64,000 bases of DNA, taken from JBCCCJ01 sp039029315. Lineage in GTDB: Bacteria; Bacteroidota; Bacteroidia; J057. A program made the position numbers and the translations under genes. Shown here in pieces: positions 44,381-53,906 of this stretch. The notes under the pieces were generated by a model. That model saw only the letters and a list, made by a program, of their open reading frames with translations. It did no database searches and was not told where the DNA came from. The stretch's first letter is position 1. Each line of letters begins with the position of its first letter. The stretch lies in assembly GCA_039029315.1 (NCBI GenBank), contig JBCCGK010000023.1, positions 56,670 through 120,669 on the forward strand, given 5' to 3'.

Positions 44381-45496
44381 ATGAACATCGCTGAATTTAA
44401 ACTCGAACGCTACTTCGCAAAATACGAATTCACCACACGCTATCTGCTATCTTGCTCAGACTGTGATGGATATCCTCTTTCCTATGTGCTGGATCAGGCA
44501 ACTACCAAAGAACGAAATCTTTGGGACAAGCTGACCTTGGGGTATACTGAATCCGAAGGCAATATCCATCTTCGGGAAGCGATATCGGATCAATACACAA
44601 GCATTTCTCCATCGGAAATAGTCGTAGCGAGTCCCGGCGAACTGAATTTCATCCTGATGAATCGTTTGTTGCACACTGGTGATCATGTCATCTGCATGTC
44701 TCCGGCTTATCAGTCCTTATTTGAAGTGGCTAGATCTTTGGGCACAGAGCTGTCATTTTGGCAACCCAATCCTGACAATTGGCATTTTGACCCGGATGAA
44801 CTCGCGGCATTGATTCGCCCCAACACTCGGATGATCATCATCAATTTTCCTCATAATCCTACGGGTGCATTTCCTTCAAGAGATGAGCTAGATCGTATCG
44901 TCGACTTGGCCAGACGGCAGGGAATTTATCTTTTTTCGGATGAAATGTATCGGAGCCTGCTTCATGGTGAGACAGAAGAGATTCCCTCAGTTTGTGATCT
45001 GTACGAAAAAGGGATCAGTCTGTGGGGCATGGCAAAAACCTTTGGTCTGGCAGGATTGCGAATGGGATGGCTTGCCTGTAAGGATACACAGATTCTCCAG
45101 CAAATCCTGGCGTTCAAGGACTATCTCTCGATCTGCAACAGTGCGCCCAGTGAAATCCTCTCCCTCATCGCGCTGCGACATCAAGATGCATTTGTCCAAC
45201 CCAATCTGACCAAAATCAGGAAAAATCTGAGCCTGTTTCAGGCCTTTGTCAGAAAGCATGAATCGTGGATTCAATGTATTCCTTCACAAGCGGGCTCAAC
45301 GGCATTTGCGAAGCTACACATCTCTGAGTCGAGCCTGGATTTTGGAGAGCGACTGGTGCGAGAAACCGGCATTATGCTGGTTCCAGCAGAGATGTTTGAG
45401 TATGGACAAGCACACATACGCATAGGATTTGGGCGAGAAAATTTTTCTGAAGTCCTCACAGTTTTTGGCCAATGGCTCTTGAAACAATCCAAATAG
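44381..45496 (+). CDS. Class I/II PLP-dependent aminotransferase
   Basis: A 371-residue fold-type I aminotransferase. Visible motifs: NFPHNPTGAFPS (Asn contacting PLP), SDEMYRSL (Asp/Tyr region), and WGMAKTFGLAGLRMGW with the Schiff-base Lys219. The C-terminal Arg for the substrate carboxylate is in HIRIGFGR. The enzyme moves an amino group between an amino acid and a keto acid; specificity cannot be read. It has no clear partner in its surroundings. Confidence 0.92.
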   Translation: MNIAEFKLERYFAKYEFTTRYLLSCSDCDGYPLSYVLDQATTKERNLWDKLTLGYTESEGNIHLREAISDQYTSISPSEIVVASPGELNFILMNRLLHTGDHVICMSPAYQSLFEVARSLGTELSFWQPNPDNWHFDPDELAALIRPNTRMIIINFPHNPTGAFPSRDELDRIVDLARRQGIYLFSDEMYRSLLHGETEEIPSVCDLYEKGISLWGMAKTFGLAGLRMGWLACKDTQILQQILAFKDYLSICNSAPSEILSLIALRHQDAFVQPNLTKIRKNLSLFQAFVRKHESWIQCIPSQAGSTAFAKLHISESSLDFGERLVRETGIMLVPAEMFEYGQAHIRIGFGRENFSEVLTVFGQWLLKQSK

Positions 45497-45559
45497 TCTC
45501 TTAATTTTACGCCTGACTTACGAGACATTTTTCTATTCTCACCATTCAATCTATTCATC

Positions 45560-46579
45560 ATGAATGAACAGATACGGGATACCTTTATCCTGGAAATGAA
45601 AAGTCTCATCCTTCAAGCAAGGCAAACAGCCGTCCGAAGCGTGGATGCAGCACGGGTACAATTGTACTGGCACATTGGCAAAGGAATTTTTGAAGAAGAA
45701 CAACATGGGCAGGACAGAGCTGCTTATGGAACATTTCTGATAAATCGCCTTGCTAAAGAATTACAAGCAGAGTTTGGTTCTGGATTCTCCAAGCGTCAAC
45801 TTCATCTTTACAGGCAGTTTTTTCGAACGTTCCCAATTGTGACTGCACTGCGGTCACAATTGAGTTGGACCCAGTACAAGCGTCTCATCCAAATCAAGGA
45901 CCAGGACAAACGCACCTACTACATCCACGAAGCTGTCAAGAATAATTGGTCTTCTCGCCAGTTGGAGCGCCAGATCAACAGCCAATTGTATGAGCGCCTT
46001 CTTCTCAGCAATGACAAGGCATCGGTACTCGCAGTAGCGAGACAGGAAAAACAGCCTGAATCGCCTCAAGAAATCATCAAAGATCCGATGGTTCTAGAGT
46101 TTTTGGGGCTGGAAAGGAAAGCAAGCTATTATGAAAAAGATGTTGAGCGGGGGCTGATCAGCCAGCTTCAGGATTTTCTGTTAGAACTGGGAAACGGATT
46201 TTCGTTTGTCGCTCGCCAAAAGAGAATTCATTTGGAAGGAGATGAATTTTTCATTGATTTGGTATGCTACAATCGCTTATTGCGCGCTTTTGTCCTCATT
46301 GAAATCAAAACCCACAAGCTTAGTCATCAAGACCTTGGACAGCTCAATATGTATGTCAACTACTATGATCGGGTAGAGAAAAGACCGGATGAGCATCCGA
46401 CCATTGGCATTTTGTTATGTGCTGACAAAAACGATGCTGTGGTCAAGTTTTCTTTACCAGAAGACAATCATCAAATTCTCGCCAGTCAGTATCACTTGTA
46501 TTTACCTTCTGAAGAGCAGTTGTTGGCCAAGATGCGGAAAAGCATAGAGGAATTTGAATGGTCCGGGCAACAGACTTGA
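45560..46579 (+). CDS. YhcG/DUF1016-family PD-(D/E)xK nuclease-domain protein
   Basis: A 339-residue protein with the N-terminal DUF1016 helical domain (AARVQLYWHIGKGIFEEEQ, SGFSKRQLHLYRQFF, LSWTQYKRLIQI) and a C-terminal PD-(D/E)xK nuclease-like domain: FFIDLVCYNRLLRAFVLIE, then IKTHKL, giving Asp ... Glu-Ile-Lys. The family is widespread, often near restriction-modification or mobile genes, and its role is not established; a DNA or RNA nuclease function is inferred from the fold. Length and motifs look intact. No modification genes are adjacent. Confidence 0.92.
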   Translation: MNEQIRDTFILEMKSLILQARQTAVRSVDAARVQLYWHIGKGIFEEEQHGQDRAAYGTFLINRLAKELQAEFGSGFSKRQLHLYRQFFRTFPIVTALRSQLSWTQYKRLIQIKDQDKRTYYIHEAVKNNWSSRQLERQINSQLYERLLLSNDKASVLAVARQEKQPESPQEIIKDPMVLEFLGLERKASYYEKDVERGLISQLQDFLLELGNGFSFVARQKRIHLEGDEFFIDLVCYNRLLRAFVLIEIKTHKLSHQDLGQLNMYVNYYDRVEKRPDEHPTIGILLCADKNDAVVKFSLPEDNHQILASQYHLYLPSEEQLLAKMRKSIEEFEWSGQQT

Positions 46580-46642
46580 GGTGAATTGTATTCTGCGTAT
46601 CACATCTCTATCCTCTCCAGCTCCTCTGACCTCAAAAGTGAA

Positions 46643-46672
46643 GGTCCGGCAAGCAGCTAGCTTGACCGGACC
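46643..46672. terminator. Hairpin between convergent genes
   Basis: GGTCCGG-CAAGC-AGCTA-GCTTG-A-CCGGACC: a 12-bp stem with one bulged A and a 5-nt loop, placed between the nuclease and sterol-desaturase-family genes, which converge. Probably a bidirectional terminator, though U-runs are weak. Confidence 0.6.
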
Positions 46673-46697
46673 ATTTCACTCTAAAAGTTACCATTAC

Positions 46698-47495
46698 TTA
46701 GTTCATGACAGGAGTGGTTTCCTGCTTCTTGTTTGTTTTTGATTTTCTTTCTGTTGCCTCCTCATACATCTGGTCATAGTCTGCCCGCATCGTCCCCATT
46801 GCTCTGTCCCAAAAGAGGAAATACAATCCGTAATTCCCCGTAAAGCGTTTGTGATGAAGGTTATGAGACACAGAGGTGATGATCCACCGGCCAATCCAGG
46901 TTTTGTGAAATCCTTTGGGGTATAGCTCAAATCCCAGATGCTCATAGACATTATAGACAATCTGGAAAAGGAAGAACCAACTGATGGCTCCGATATGGAC
47001 TGGCAGCGTAAAGGCGATCAGTGGAATGATGGCCACTTCCAGGACGGCTTCTATTGGATGAAAAGCATATGCTGTCCAAGGAGAAGGATTGGTGGATTTG
47101 TGATGGACCAGATGCACATACTTGAAGACTTTGGGATGGTGCATGAAGCGGTGTTGCCAATAGAACCAGGTATCATGAAGCAGGAACATCCAGACCCAAG
47201 TGAATATATAATAGGCCGTACTATATTCATTGAAATCATAGTAGACATTGGTATAGGGACGAAGCACTGTCAGTGTCAGGATGGACACCGTCGCAAAAAT
47301 AGTGATGGTGATCATGGAGTACATAAAGTCTCTCGCATAATCGTTGAGCTTTGGCATTTTTTGCTGAATCTTCCTGAACCAGAGAGGACGTTTCAGAATG
47401 ATGTAAAAGAGGATGAAGGCTCCTGTAGCAAACTTCAGATAATCTTCCAGGATATGATAAGCTTCCCACAACCAATTGTCAAGTAAGGATTCCAT
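46698..47495 (-). CDS. Sterol desaturase/fatty acid hydroxylase superfamily membrane protein
   Basis: A 265-residue protein with about five hydrophobic segments and the superfamily's histidine boxes: HDTWFYWQHRFMHHP, VHLVHHKST, and HNLHHKRFTGNYG, which bind a di-iron centre. Members hydroxylate or desaturate sterols, carotenoids or fatty acids in the membrane. The substrate is unknown. The gene is transcribed away from the LytS/LytTR pair, with a 262-bp shared upstream region. Confidence 0.92.
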   Translation of the reverse strand: MESLLDNWLWEAYHILEDYLKFATGAFILFYIILKRPLWFRKIQQKMPKLNDYARDFMYSMITITIFATVSILTLTVLRPYTNVYYDFNEYSTAYYIFTWVWMFLLHDTWFYWQHRFMHHPKVFKYVHLVHHKSTNPSPWTAYAFHPIEAVLEVAIIPLIAFTLPVHIGAISWFFLFQIVYNVYEHLGFELYPKGFHKTWIGRWIITSVSHNLHHKRFTGNYGLYFLFWDRAMGTMRADYDQMYEEATERKSKTNKKQETTPVMN

Positions 47496-47757
47496 AGGAT
47501 GAAGAATTAAAGGTGAGCGTGTACTAGGAGATACACCAAATTCTGACGGAAGTTGTCAAATTTCCATACAATTCAATGAATGGTCTTTCCTCGCCGATGA
47601 CTGACAACTATCAGCAGTTGAATGGGGATTCCATCTTTTCTGACAAATGAAAGGATAGCAAGAACCACTGATCGGTCAAATGCTGCCGCTCATCGGATGA
47701 ATTGGGAACTCAGGGCATTTCTTTGTTTTTTGTATCAGCTAGAATGGTGATAATCTC

Positions 47758-48816
47758 ATGGGAACCAAAGAGTTTTTAAAAAATCGTCCGGCCATTGAAG
47801 TCATTTTTTGGACCTTGCTGGTCTTGGGGGAATTTGTTCCATCCCTCAGCCACGAACCTGTGCATGTAGCCTTCATGGGAGCTCTATTTCGAAATATTCC
47901 ACTATTTCTAGCTGTGCATTTATGGTACTATTTATTTTCAATCCTGAAAAACAACCGCAATTCCGTTTGGATTCTGAGTGTGATCAGTATTATTCTGATT
48001 TTTGCCGCACCCGCCATCAATTATCTGGCCTTCAATGCTTTTTTCCCTACCTATCGCTATGAATCGCCCTTATTGACCTATGTGTTGATTTGTTCTCCGA
48101 TCTCTCTCACCATCATCGGTGGGTGTAGTCTGGTCTTGTTTACGCTTGAAGGCTGGCTCAAAGAAGTAACAGATCAGGCCAACCTAAAAAGTGAAAAATT
48201 GCTCTCCGAAATACGAGCACTCAAATCTCAGATCAATCCACACTTTCTGTTCAACACCCTGAACAACATATATTTTTATGCCTGTTCACAACATCCACAA
48301 ACCCCAAATATGATTGAGAAACTGTCCGAGATTCTCAGGTATCTGGTGTATGAGGGAGAAAAGGATCGGGTGAGCCTGAAACAGGAAATAGACATTTTAC
48401 AAAACCTCATTGACCTCTACAAAATCAAAAACTCTGAACAAAAGAACATCACCCTTCAACACAAAGGAGTTCAGACACAACATCAGATTGCTCCCCTTAT
48501 TTTGGTGAACTTATTGGAAAATGCCTTTAAACATAGTGATGCTCTCAACAATCCCAAAGGATTCATCCATATATCAGCGGAGGTCACTGTTGAAGGTCAA
48601 TTTGTATTTCGAATCACCAATAGTACCAAGCCCCAAGCCTCATCTTCAGACCAAGCCGGTGTAGGCCAATTCAATATCGAGAAACAAATTGAGCTCATCT
48701 ACCAGGATCATTATTCCTTTCATACCGATATTGATGACCAGACCTATCGGCTCGAATTGATCTTACCGCTCCAAAATGCCGTCGACTATGCCCTACCGCA
48801 CCCTCATCGTGGATGA
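47758..48816 (+). CDS. LytS-type sensor histidine kinase
   Basis: A 352-residue protein with four predicted transmembrane helices in residues 10-130, then the His_kinase domain: SQINPHFLFNTLNNIYFYA with phospho-acceptor His162, and an ATPase domain with VNLLENAFKHS. The large extracellular domain is absent, so the signal is probably sensed within the membrane. The stop codon overlaps the following regulator gene by 41 bp (or 29 bp if the regulator starts at its second Met), so the two are translated together. Signal unknown. Confidence 0.93.
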   Translation: MGTKEFLKNRPAIEVIFWTLLVLGEFVPSLSHEPVHVAFMGALFRNIPLFLAVHLWYYLFSILKNNRNSVWILSVISIILIFAAPAINYLAFNAFFPTYRYESPLLTYVLICSPISLTIIGGCSLVLFTLEGWLKEVTDQANLKSEKLLSEIRALKSQINPHFLFNTLNNIYFYACSQHPQTPNMIEKLSEILRYLVYEGEKDRVSLKQEIDILQNLIDLYKIKNSEQKNITLQHKGVQTQHQIAPLILVNLLENAFKHSDALNNPKGFIHISAEVTVEGQFVFRITNSTKPQASSSDQAGVGQFNIEKQIELIYQDHYSFHTDIDDQTYRLELILPLQNAVDYALPHPHRG

Positions 48817-49513
48817 CGAAGAACCCGCTCGTGGCTTGTTACAACTTCACATCAGCAAAGTATCAGATCTGCATCTTGCGGGGATCTGTACCAATGCGAT
48901 CGAGGCGAGGAAGATCCTATCTGAAGAGCATATAGACATTCTTCTGCTGGATATCCATATGGGTGATATCTCAGGCCTGGATCTTCTGAGAATGCTCAAA
49001 CAACCACCTGCCACCATTCTTACGACAGCCTATTCTGATTATGCACTCGAAAGCTATGAGCTGGATGTGGTAGACTATTTGGTAAAGCCTATTTCTTTTG
49101 ACAGGTTTTTCCGTGCCGTTTCCAAAGCCATGGAGATCCGTAAACCAATACTTCAGGCGTCAAGAATTCAGAAGCTTCCTCAAGTCCTGGAACAATCCTA
49201 CATTTTTGTCAAAGTGGACCAAAAATTGGTAAAAGTCCCTTTTCAGGACCTCTTGTTTGTGGAAGCCTATGGGGAATATGTCAAGCTGTACACTCCAAAA
49301 AAGATCCATATAAGTCTTCGCACCCTGACATCCATGGAAGAAGCACTTCCTGATTCTTCCTTCTTTCGCCTTCATCGCTCCTATATCATCAATGTCGATC
49401 ACATAGCCGAAATCGAGGATGGCATGGTTCGGATTGGCCCACACGAAATTCCTATCAGCAGAAGATTGAAGGACGAATTTTTTGAGATGTTAAAGAGAGG
49501 GGGAATTTTGTGA
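48776..49513 (+). CDS. LytTR-family response regulator
   Basis: A 245-residue protein with an N-terminal receiver domain (TLIVDDEEPAR, phospho-acceptor Asp59 in LLLDIHMGD, TTAYSDYALES, LVKPI) and a C-terminal LytTR DNA-binding domain (ILFVEAYGEYVKLYT, FFRLHRSYIINVDHI). A start at 48788 is equally possible. Partner of the upstream LytS-type kinase. LytTR regulators bind direct repeats; targets may include the divergent desaturase gene, but no site was identified. Confidence 0.94.
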   Translation: MPSTMPYRTLIVDDEEPARGLLQLHISKVSDLHLAGICTNAIEARKILSEEHIDILLLDIHMGDISGLDLLRMLKQPPATILTTAYSDYALESYELDVVDYLVKPISFDRFFRAVSKAMEIRKPILQASRIQKLPQVLEQSYIFVKVDQKLVKVPFQDLLFVEAYGEYVKLYTPKKIHISLRTLTSMEEALPDSSFFRLHRSYIINVDHIAEIEDGMVRIGPHEIPISRRLKDEFFEMLKRGGIL

Positions 49514-49544
49514 GGGTAAGTCATTCGACGTTTTTCCTGTTTTT

Positions 49545-50813
49545 TTACCCCCTTTGCAACTTGATCACCTCATGTTTCTCCACAAATGCAGGATCAATCT
49601 CAACCCCTAGTCCTGGACCAGAAGGCACCGTCACAACGCCATTTTCACTGTCCAGAGAAGAGGTTTCGCATTCCAGCGGGATATTCTTGTTGAATCCTTT
49701 GAATTCATGGAATGGGCCAGCATTGGGGAGGGCAGAAACAAAGTGCATCATGTACAAATAGCCCAGACCTGAGCCAGAGATATGTGGGGTACAGCTCTTA
49801 CCCATCGCATGTGCCATTCTGGCAACTTTCATAGATCGGATCATGCCACCAAAATAGAACATATCCGGCTGCACAATGTCTAATCCATGATTTGCAATCA
49901 ACCAACGAAAGCCATGCATACTCGGCTCCTGTTCCCCGCCTGCCACAGGAATCGTCAAGGCATCGGCTATCTGTTTGGTTTCTTCATACCAATCAAATGG
50001 AACAGGTTCTTCATAGAAATCCAGTTTGTACTCCTCCAGAATTTTTCCAATTCGAATGGCTTCCTTCGCATCATATGATCCATTGGAGTCGGCATAGATT
50101 GTCATCTCATCTCCAAAGGTCTTCCTCACCAAAGGAATCAGTGCTTCGCTTCGGCCCGGAGGATCATCTGCATTCTTACGCATTCGCCCTCCAATCTTGA
50201 ATTTCACAGCTTTGGCCTGGGTTTCTTCTACATTTTTCTGGATAAAGGCAATGGACTCCTCTGCCGTCTTTCCTCTGTAATTATTGGCCTGATAGACGGC
50301 GATTCGCGGATTGTGGATCTGTCCGATCAGTTGGCCGATGGCCTTCCCTGAGATTCTTCCCAACAGATCCAGAATAGCAAATTCGATGGTGGCAAGGGGA
50401 ACCCACAATGCGAGATTCTGTAACTTGTAGTTGCTTTTGTACACGTATACGTCCTCCAACAATTGCTCTAGATCGCGTGCGTCTTTGCCTGGAAAAAATG
50501 GCTGAAGCCGATTCACAAAAATTGGATACAGCGAAGCCATCTGTGCATTGTTGCTGACACACAACCCAACTGCCCCATCCGTTGACCGAACTCGGCAGAT
50601 GAAATTCCGCTCATATCGCAAAAGCTCCAATGTGTCAATGATGACAGGATCGGGAAACAGATCTCGCGTCAAAACTGGCTCTTGCAAAATCTTGTCCAAC
50701 AGCCTATAGGTGTCTGTATCAGAAAGAGGGTCTGAGGCATCGGAACAAGACAGAGCTGCTGCTCCAATTCCGCCCAATGCCAATGGGAAAAATGTTCTCC
50801 GATTCAGTTTCAT
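49545..50813 (-). CDS. Mandelate racemase/muconate-lactonising enzyme family protein (probable sugar-acid dehydratase), exported
   Basis: A 422-residue enolase-superfamily protein. The start at MKLNRRTFFPLALGGIGAAA gives a twin-arginine-like signal with a possible lipobox (ALSC). The barrel carries KAVKFKIGG (catalytic Lys-x-Lys), IYADSNGSYD (first metal Asp), FYEEPVPFDWYEE (Glu) and VAGGEQE (Glu), then PHISGSG with His. Members abstract a proton next to a carboxylate, as in dehydration of galactonate- or gluconate-like acids. Export of such an enzyme is unusual but recurs in Bacteroidota glycan loci. Divergent from the GH2 gene, suggesting both handle the same glycan (inference). Confidence 0.88.
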   Translation of the reverse strand: MKLNRRTFFPLALGGIGAAALSCSDASDPLSDTDTYRLLDKILQEPVLTRDLFPDPVIIDTLELLRYERNFICRVRSTDGAVGLCVSNNAQMASLYPIFVNRLQPFFPGKDARDLEQLLEDVYVYKSNYKLQNLALWVPLATIEFAILDLLGRISGKAIGQLIGQIHNPRIAVYQANNYRGKTAEESIAFIQKNVEETQAKAVKFKIGGRMRKNADDPPGRSEALIPLVRKTFGDEMTIYADSNGSYDAKEAIRIGKILEEYKLDFYEEPVPFDWYEETKQIADALTIPVAGGEQEPSMHGFRWLIANHGLDIVQPDMFYFGGMIRSMKVARMAHAMGKSCTPHISGSGLGYLYMMHFVSALPNAGPFHEFKGFNKNIPLECETSSLDSENGVVTVPSGPGLGVEIDPAFVEKHEVIKLQRG

Positions 50814-51043
50814 TTGTCTCACATTGAGTTAAACAGATAAAATAAAGATATCTATTTCTTTTTCAATCGTTTGCCGTGTGCTTATTTTTTTGAAGTTAAA
50901 TCCTATTTTCATTCTTTCGTTGGAACAAAAAGCGCCAAGAGTGAGCAAGACCCTTCCTAGCTTCCCATCAATCATTCCTTGCACTCCTCCTGGAGGCTTT
51001 GAGATACCCACGCATCCTCTATCATTCACCACTAATTGTTCTT

Positions 51044-53791
51044 ATGAGACACTTTCATCTTATTTCCATTTGTCTTTTGCTGACATTGGGCTTTTCCTCA
51101 TATCTATTTGGCCAGGATATTCCTTTGGCAGAACATCCCCGACCTGACTTCGAACGAGCCGACTGGATCAATTTGAATGGCGAATGGGCCTTCCAATTTG
51201 ATCCCAAGAATGAAGGGGTGGCACAAGGCTGGCAGAATGGAGAAGTTGATTTTGAAGGGAGTATCCAAGTTCCATTTCCCTGGGGCTCTGCCTTGTCTGG
51301 TGTTGAGGACGAGGCAGATATCGGTTGGTATCGGCGATCGGTATCGGTTAGTTCTGCCTGGAAAGACAAACGAACCTTCCTAACTATCGGGGCGTCTGAT
51401 TGGGAAACAACTGTATGGCTGGATGGACAATTATTGGGCACACACCAGGGCGGCTATGTCCCGTTTTCTTTTGAGTTGACAGATCATGTGACCTATGACC
51501 AAGAACAACAACTGATCATCAAGGTCGATGATGCCCGCCGCGAATTCACCTTGTACGGCAAACAAGGATATGGAAATGCTCGCGGGATCTGGCAAACTGC
51601 CTATCTCGAAGCCCGCGGACAGAAGTATCTGGATGCGGTACATTTCACCCCGGATATTGATGCCAACACAGTTACTGTAACTGCTTATCTTCCCTCTGAT
51701 GCGGAGGAAGATCTACCTATTTCTGTTAGCATTCAGACCGAATCAGGTTCGAAGACCTTCTCTACGACCTTCCCACAAGGGGATTACAAACATACATTGG
51801 ACTTAGATATACCATCCCCACATCTCTGGACCCTGGATGATCCCTATTTGTACCAAGTAAAGGTGAGTCTGGGAGATGATACACTCCGTTCCTACTTCGG
51901 TATGCGAAAGATTTCTGCCATGAACCTGCCTGGAACGGACTATCCTTATATAGCCTTGAACAATGAACCGATTTATGTTCAGTTAGCATTGGATCAGTCC
52001 TATCATCCCGAAGGCTTTTATACTTTTCCCAGCGATCAGTTCATCAAGGAAGAGATCGAGCGAAGCAAAAGCATTGGTCTGAATGGCATCCGTACACACA
52101 TCAAAGTAGAGGTTCCCCGAAAGCTGTATTGGGCCGACAGACTCGGCTTGTTGGTGATGGAAGACTTACCCAATAGCTGGGGAGAACCGGATGCCAAGAT
52201 GCAGGCAGAATCAGAATACACACTCAGAGAAATGATCAAGCGGGATTACAATCATCCCTCCATTTTTTCATGGGTGATCTTCAATGAGACATGGGGATTG
52301 GTTACAGAAGTAGAAAAGGATGACAAAAAAGAAAGAGTGTATCTTCCTGAAACCCAGGCCTGGGTTGCCTCCATGTATTATCTCGCCAAATCCCTGGATC
52401 TAAGCCGGATCGTGGAAGACAATTCCATCTGTTGCGGAAGAGGGCATACAGAGACCGATCTCAATAGCTGGCATGTTTATCTTCCTGGTTATGCCTGGGA
52501 AGACTATCTCAGCAATATCGAAAAGAATACCTATCCCGGAAGTGGGTTTGACTTTGAAGAGGGATATACTCAAGGCAATCAACCCAATATCAACTCCGAA
52601 TGTGGGAATGTTTGGGGCTATGATGGCAGTGCGGGGGATGTAGACTGGAGTTGGGACTATCATCGCATGATCAACACCTTCCGGGTCCATCCCAAAATTG
52701 GGGGTTGGTTATATACCGAGCATCATGATGTGATCAATGAGTGGAATGGCTATTGGCGATTTGACAGGAGTGAGAAAGAAACCGGAATGGGAGACATTGT
52801 AGAGGGCATGAGTCTGAATGATCTGCATGCAGCCGTTTACCTCTCCACGGGCAATGAGATTTGCAAGACCGTCAAAACCAATGAATTTGTCACTGTTCCG
52901 CTCTTCCTCTCGGTCATGACAGGAGAAGATTATGGAGAAGAACTCACCGTTTCATATACATTTAGCTCCACCAACTATATAGGTGAAACAGAAACAAATC
53001 AAAACGGCTCCATGCGGATTCCCTACAAAGCCTGGATGCAAGAACAACTCGATCCGATTGGAGTCATGATGCCGACTGTGCCAGGTCTTAGTACTCTGGC
53101 CATGAAGGTCTCGACTGCTTCTGGGCAGGTCTTGAGCAGAAACTTCATGCAGTTTGAAGTTGTGGGAGAACAAAGCCTCGACAAGACCACTGCCGTCACA
53201 GCAAAGCCCAGCGATTTTTCATCAGCGGAATGGAGCAAGAAGCAATGGAATGTCATGGAGGGCCGCAAAGCCAACGGAGCCGGAAAGGGGTATTTTGAAT
53301 ATTCACTTGACCTCCCATCCAATGCCAACAAAGCCAAATCTGCTTATCTACTGTTCGAACTTTCTGCCAAGGAACTCTTCGTCAAGGATCAAGAAGAATA
53401 TGATCGCGATCAGGATTTCATGAAGGGATCTGTTGTCGCTCCCAGTAGCAACCCCAACTCCTACCCCATGTCTGATGAGGTGATGTTTCCTTCTACAGTC
53501 AAGATATCGGTCAATGGGCAACAGCTTCATTCTACCACCCTGACAGACGACCCTGCCGACCATCGAGGCAGCCTCTCCTGGCATCATCAGCTCAAGGATC
53601 GCAAATTGCGAGAAGCGGGTTCTTATGGCTATATGGTCAAGATTCCGCTTAAGAGGAGCATGATCCGCGCTGCTGCCAAATCCGGGAAGATGACAATACG
53701 GATTCAGACAGAAGGCGAAGGCGGCATTGCTGTGTATGGAAAAGAATTTGGTCGATATGCTTTTGATCCGGGTGTGGTGTTGATGTATTGA
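51044..53791 (+). CDS. Glycoside hydrolase family 2 (beta-galactosidase/glucuronidase/mannosidase type)
   Basis: A 915-residue exported enzyme; start set at MRHFHLISICLLLTLGFSSY, the signal peptide. Sugar-binding jelly-roll (WINLNGEWAFQFD, WYRRSV), immunoglobulin-like domain, then TIM barrel with acid/base Glu415 in IFNETWGL and probable nucleophile Glu519 in INSECGNVWG. A further C-terminal beta-rich domain of about 250 residues follows. The SECGNV context is typical of a Bacteroidota GH2 subgroup whose specificity is not clear. Followed by a strong terminator, so probably monocistronic. Confidence 0.9.
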   Translation: MRHFHLISICLLLTLGFSSYLFGQDIPLAEHPRPDFERADWINLNGEWAFQFDPKNEGVAQGWQNGEVDFEGSIQVPFPWGSALSGVEDEADIGWYRRSVSVSSAWKDKRTFLTIGASDWETTVWLDGQLLGTHQGGYVPFSFELTDHVTYDQEQQLIIKVDDARREFTLYGKQGYGNARGIWQTAYLEARGQKYLDAVHFTPDIDANTVTVTAYLPSDAEEDLPISVSIQTESGSKTFSTTFPQGDYKHTLDLDIPSPHLWTLDDPYLYQVKVSLGDDTLRSYFGMRKISAMNLPGTDYPYIALNNEPIYVQLALDQSYHPEGFYTFPSDQFIKEEIERSKSIGLNGIRTHIKVEVPRKLYWADRLGLLVMEDLPNSWGEPDAKMQAESEYTLREMIKRDYNHPSIFSWVIFNETWGLVTEVEKDDKKERVYLPETQAWVASMYYLAKSLDLSRIVEDNSICCGRGHTETDLNSWHVYLPGYAWEDYLSNIEKNTYPGSGFDFEEGYTQGNQPNINSECGNVWGYDGSAGDVDWSWDYHRMINTFRVHPKIGGWLYTEHHDVINEWNGYWRFDRSEKETGMGDIVEGMSLNDLHAAVYLSTGNEICKTVKTNEFVTVPLFLSVMTGEDYGEELTVSYTFSSTNYIGETETNQNGSMRIPYKAWMQEQLDPIGVMMPTVPGLSTLAMKVSTASGQVLSRNFMQFEVVGEQSLDKTTAVTAKPSDFSSAEWSKKQWNVMEGRKANGAGKGYFEYSLDLPSNANKAKSAYLLFELSAKELFVKDQEEYDRDQDFMKGSVVAPSSNPNSYPMSDEVMFPSTVKISVNGQQLHSTTLTDDPADHRGSLSWHHQLKDRKLREAGSYGYMVKIPLKRSMIRAAAKSGKMTIRIQTEGEGGIAVYGKEFGRYAFDPGVVLMY

Positions 53792-53813
53792 GTATTACTT
53801 ATTACTCTGAGTC

Positions 53814-53851
53814 GAGAGAGCTGTTAGGTTTTAGAAAAAAACAGCTCTCTC
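53814..53851 (+). terminator. Hairpin terminator after the GH2 gene
   Basis: A perfect 12-bp inverted repeat (GAGAGAGCTGTT and AACAGCTCTCTC) with a 14-nt A-rich loop, 23 bp after the GH2 stop, followed by TTT. Confidence 0.7.
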
Positions 53852-53906
53852 TTTAGACTTGAATTTTGGGACAAAAAACCGGAGAGATTTTCCCTATTTT
53901 GAGTTC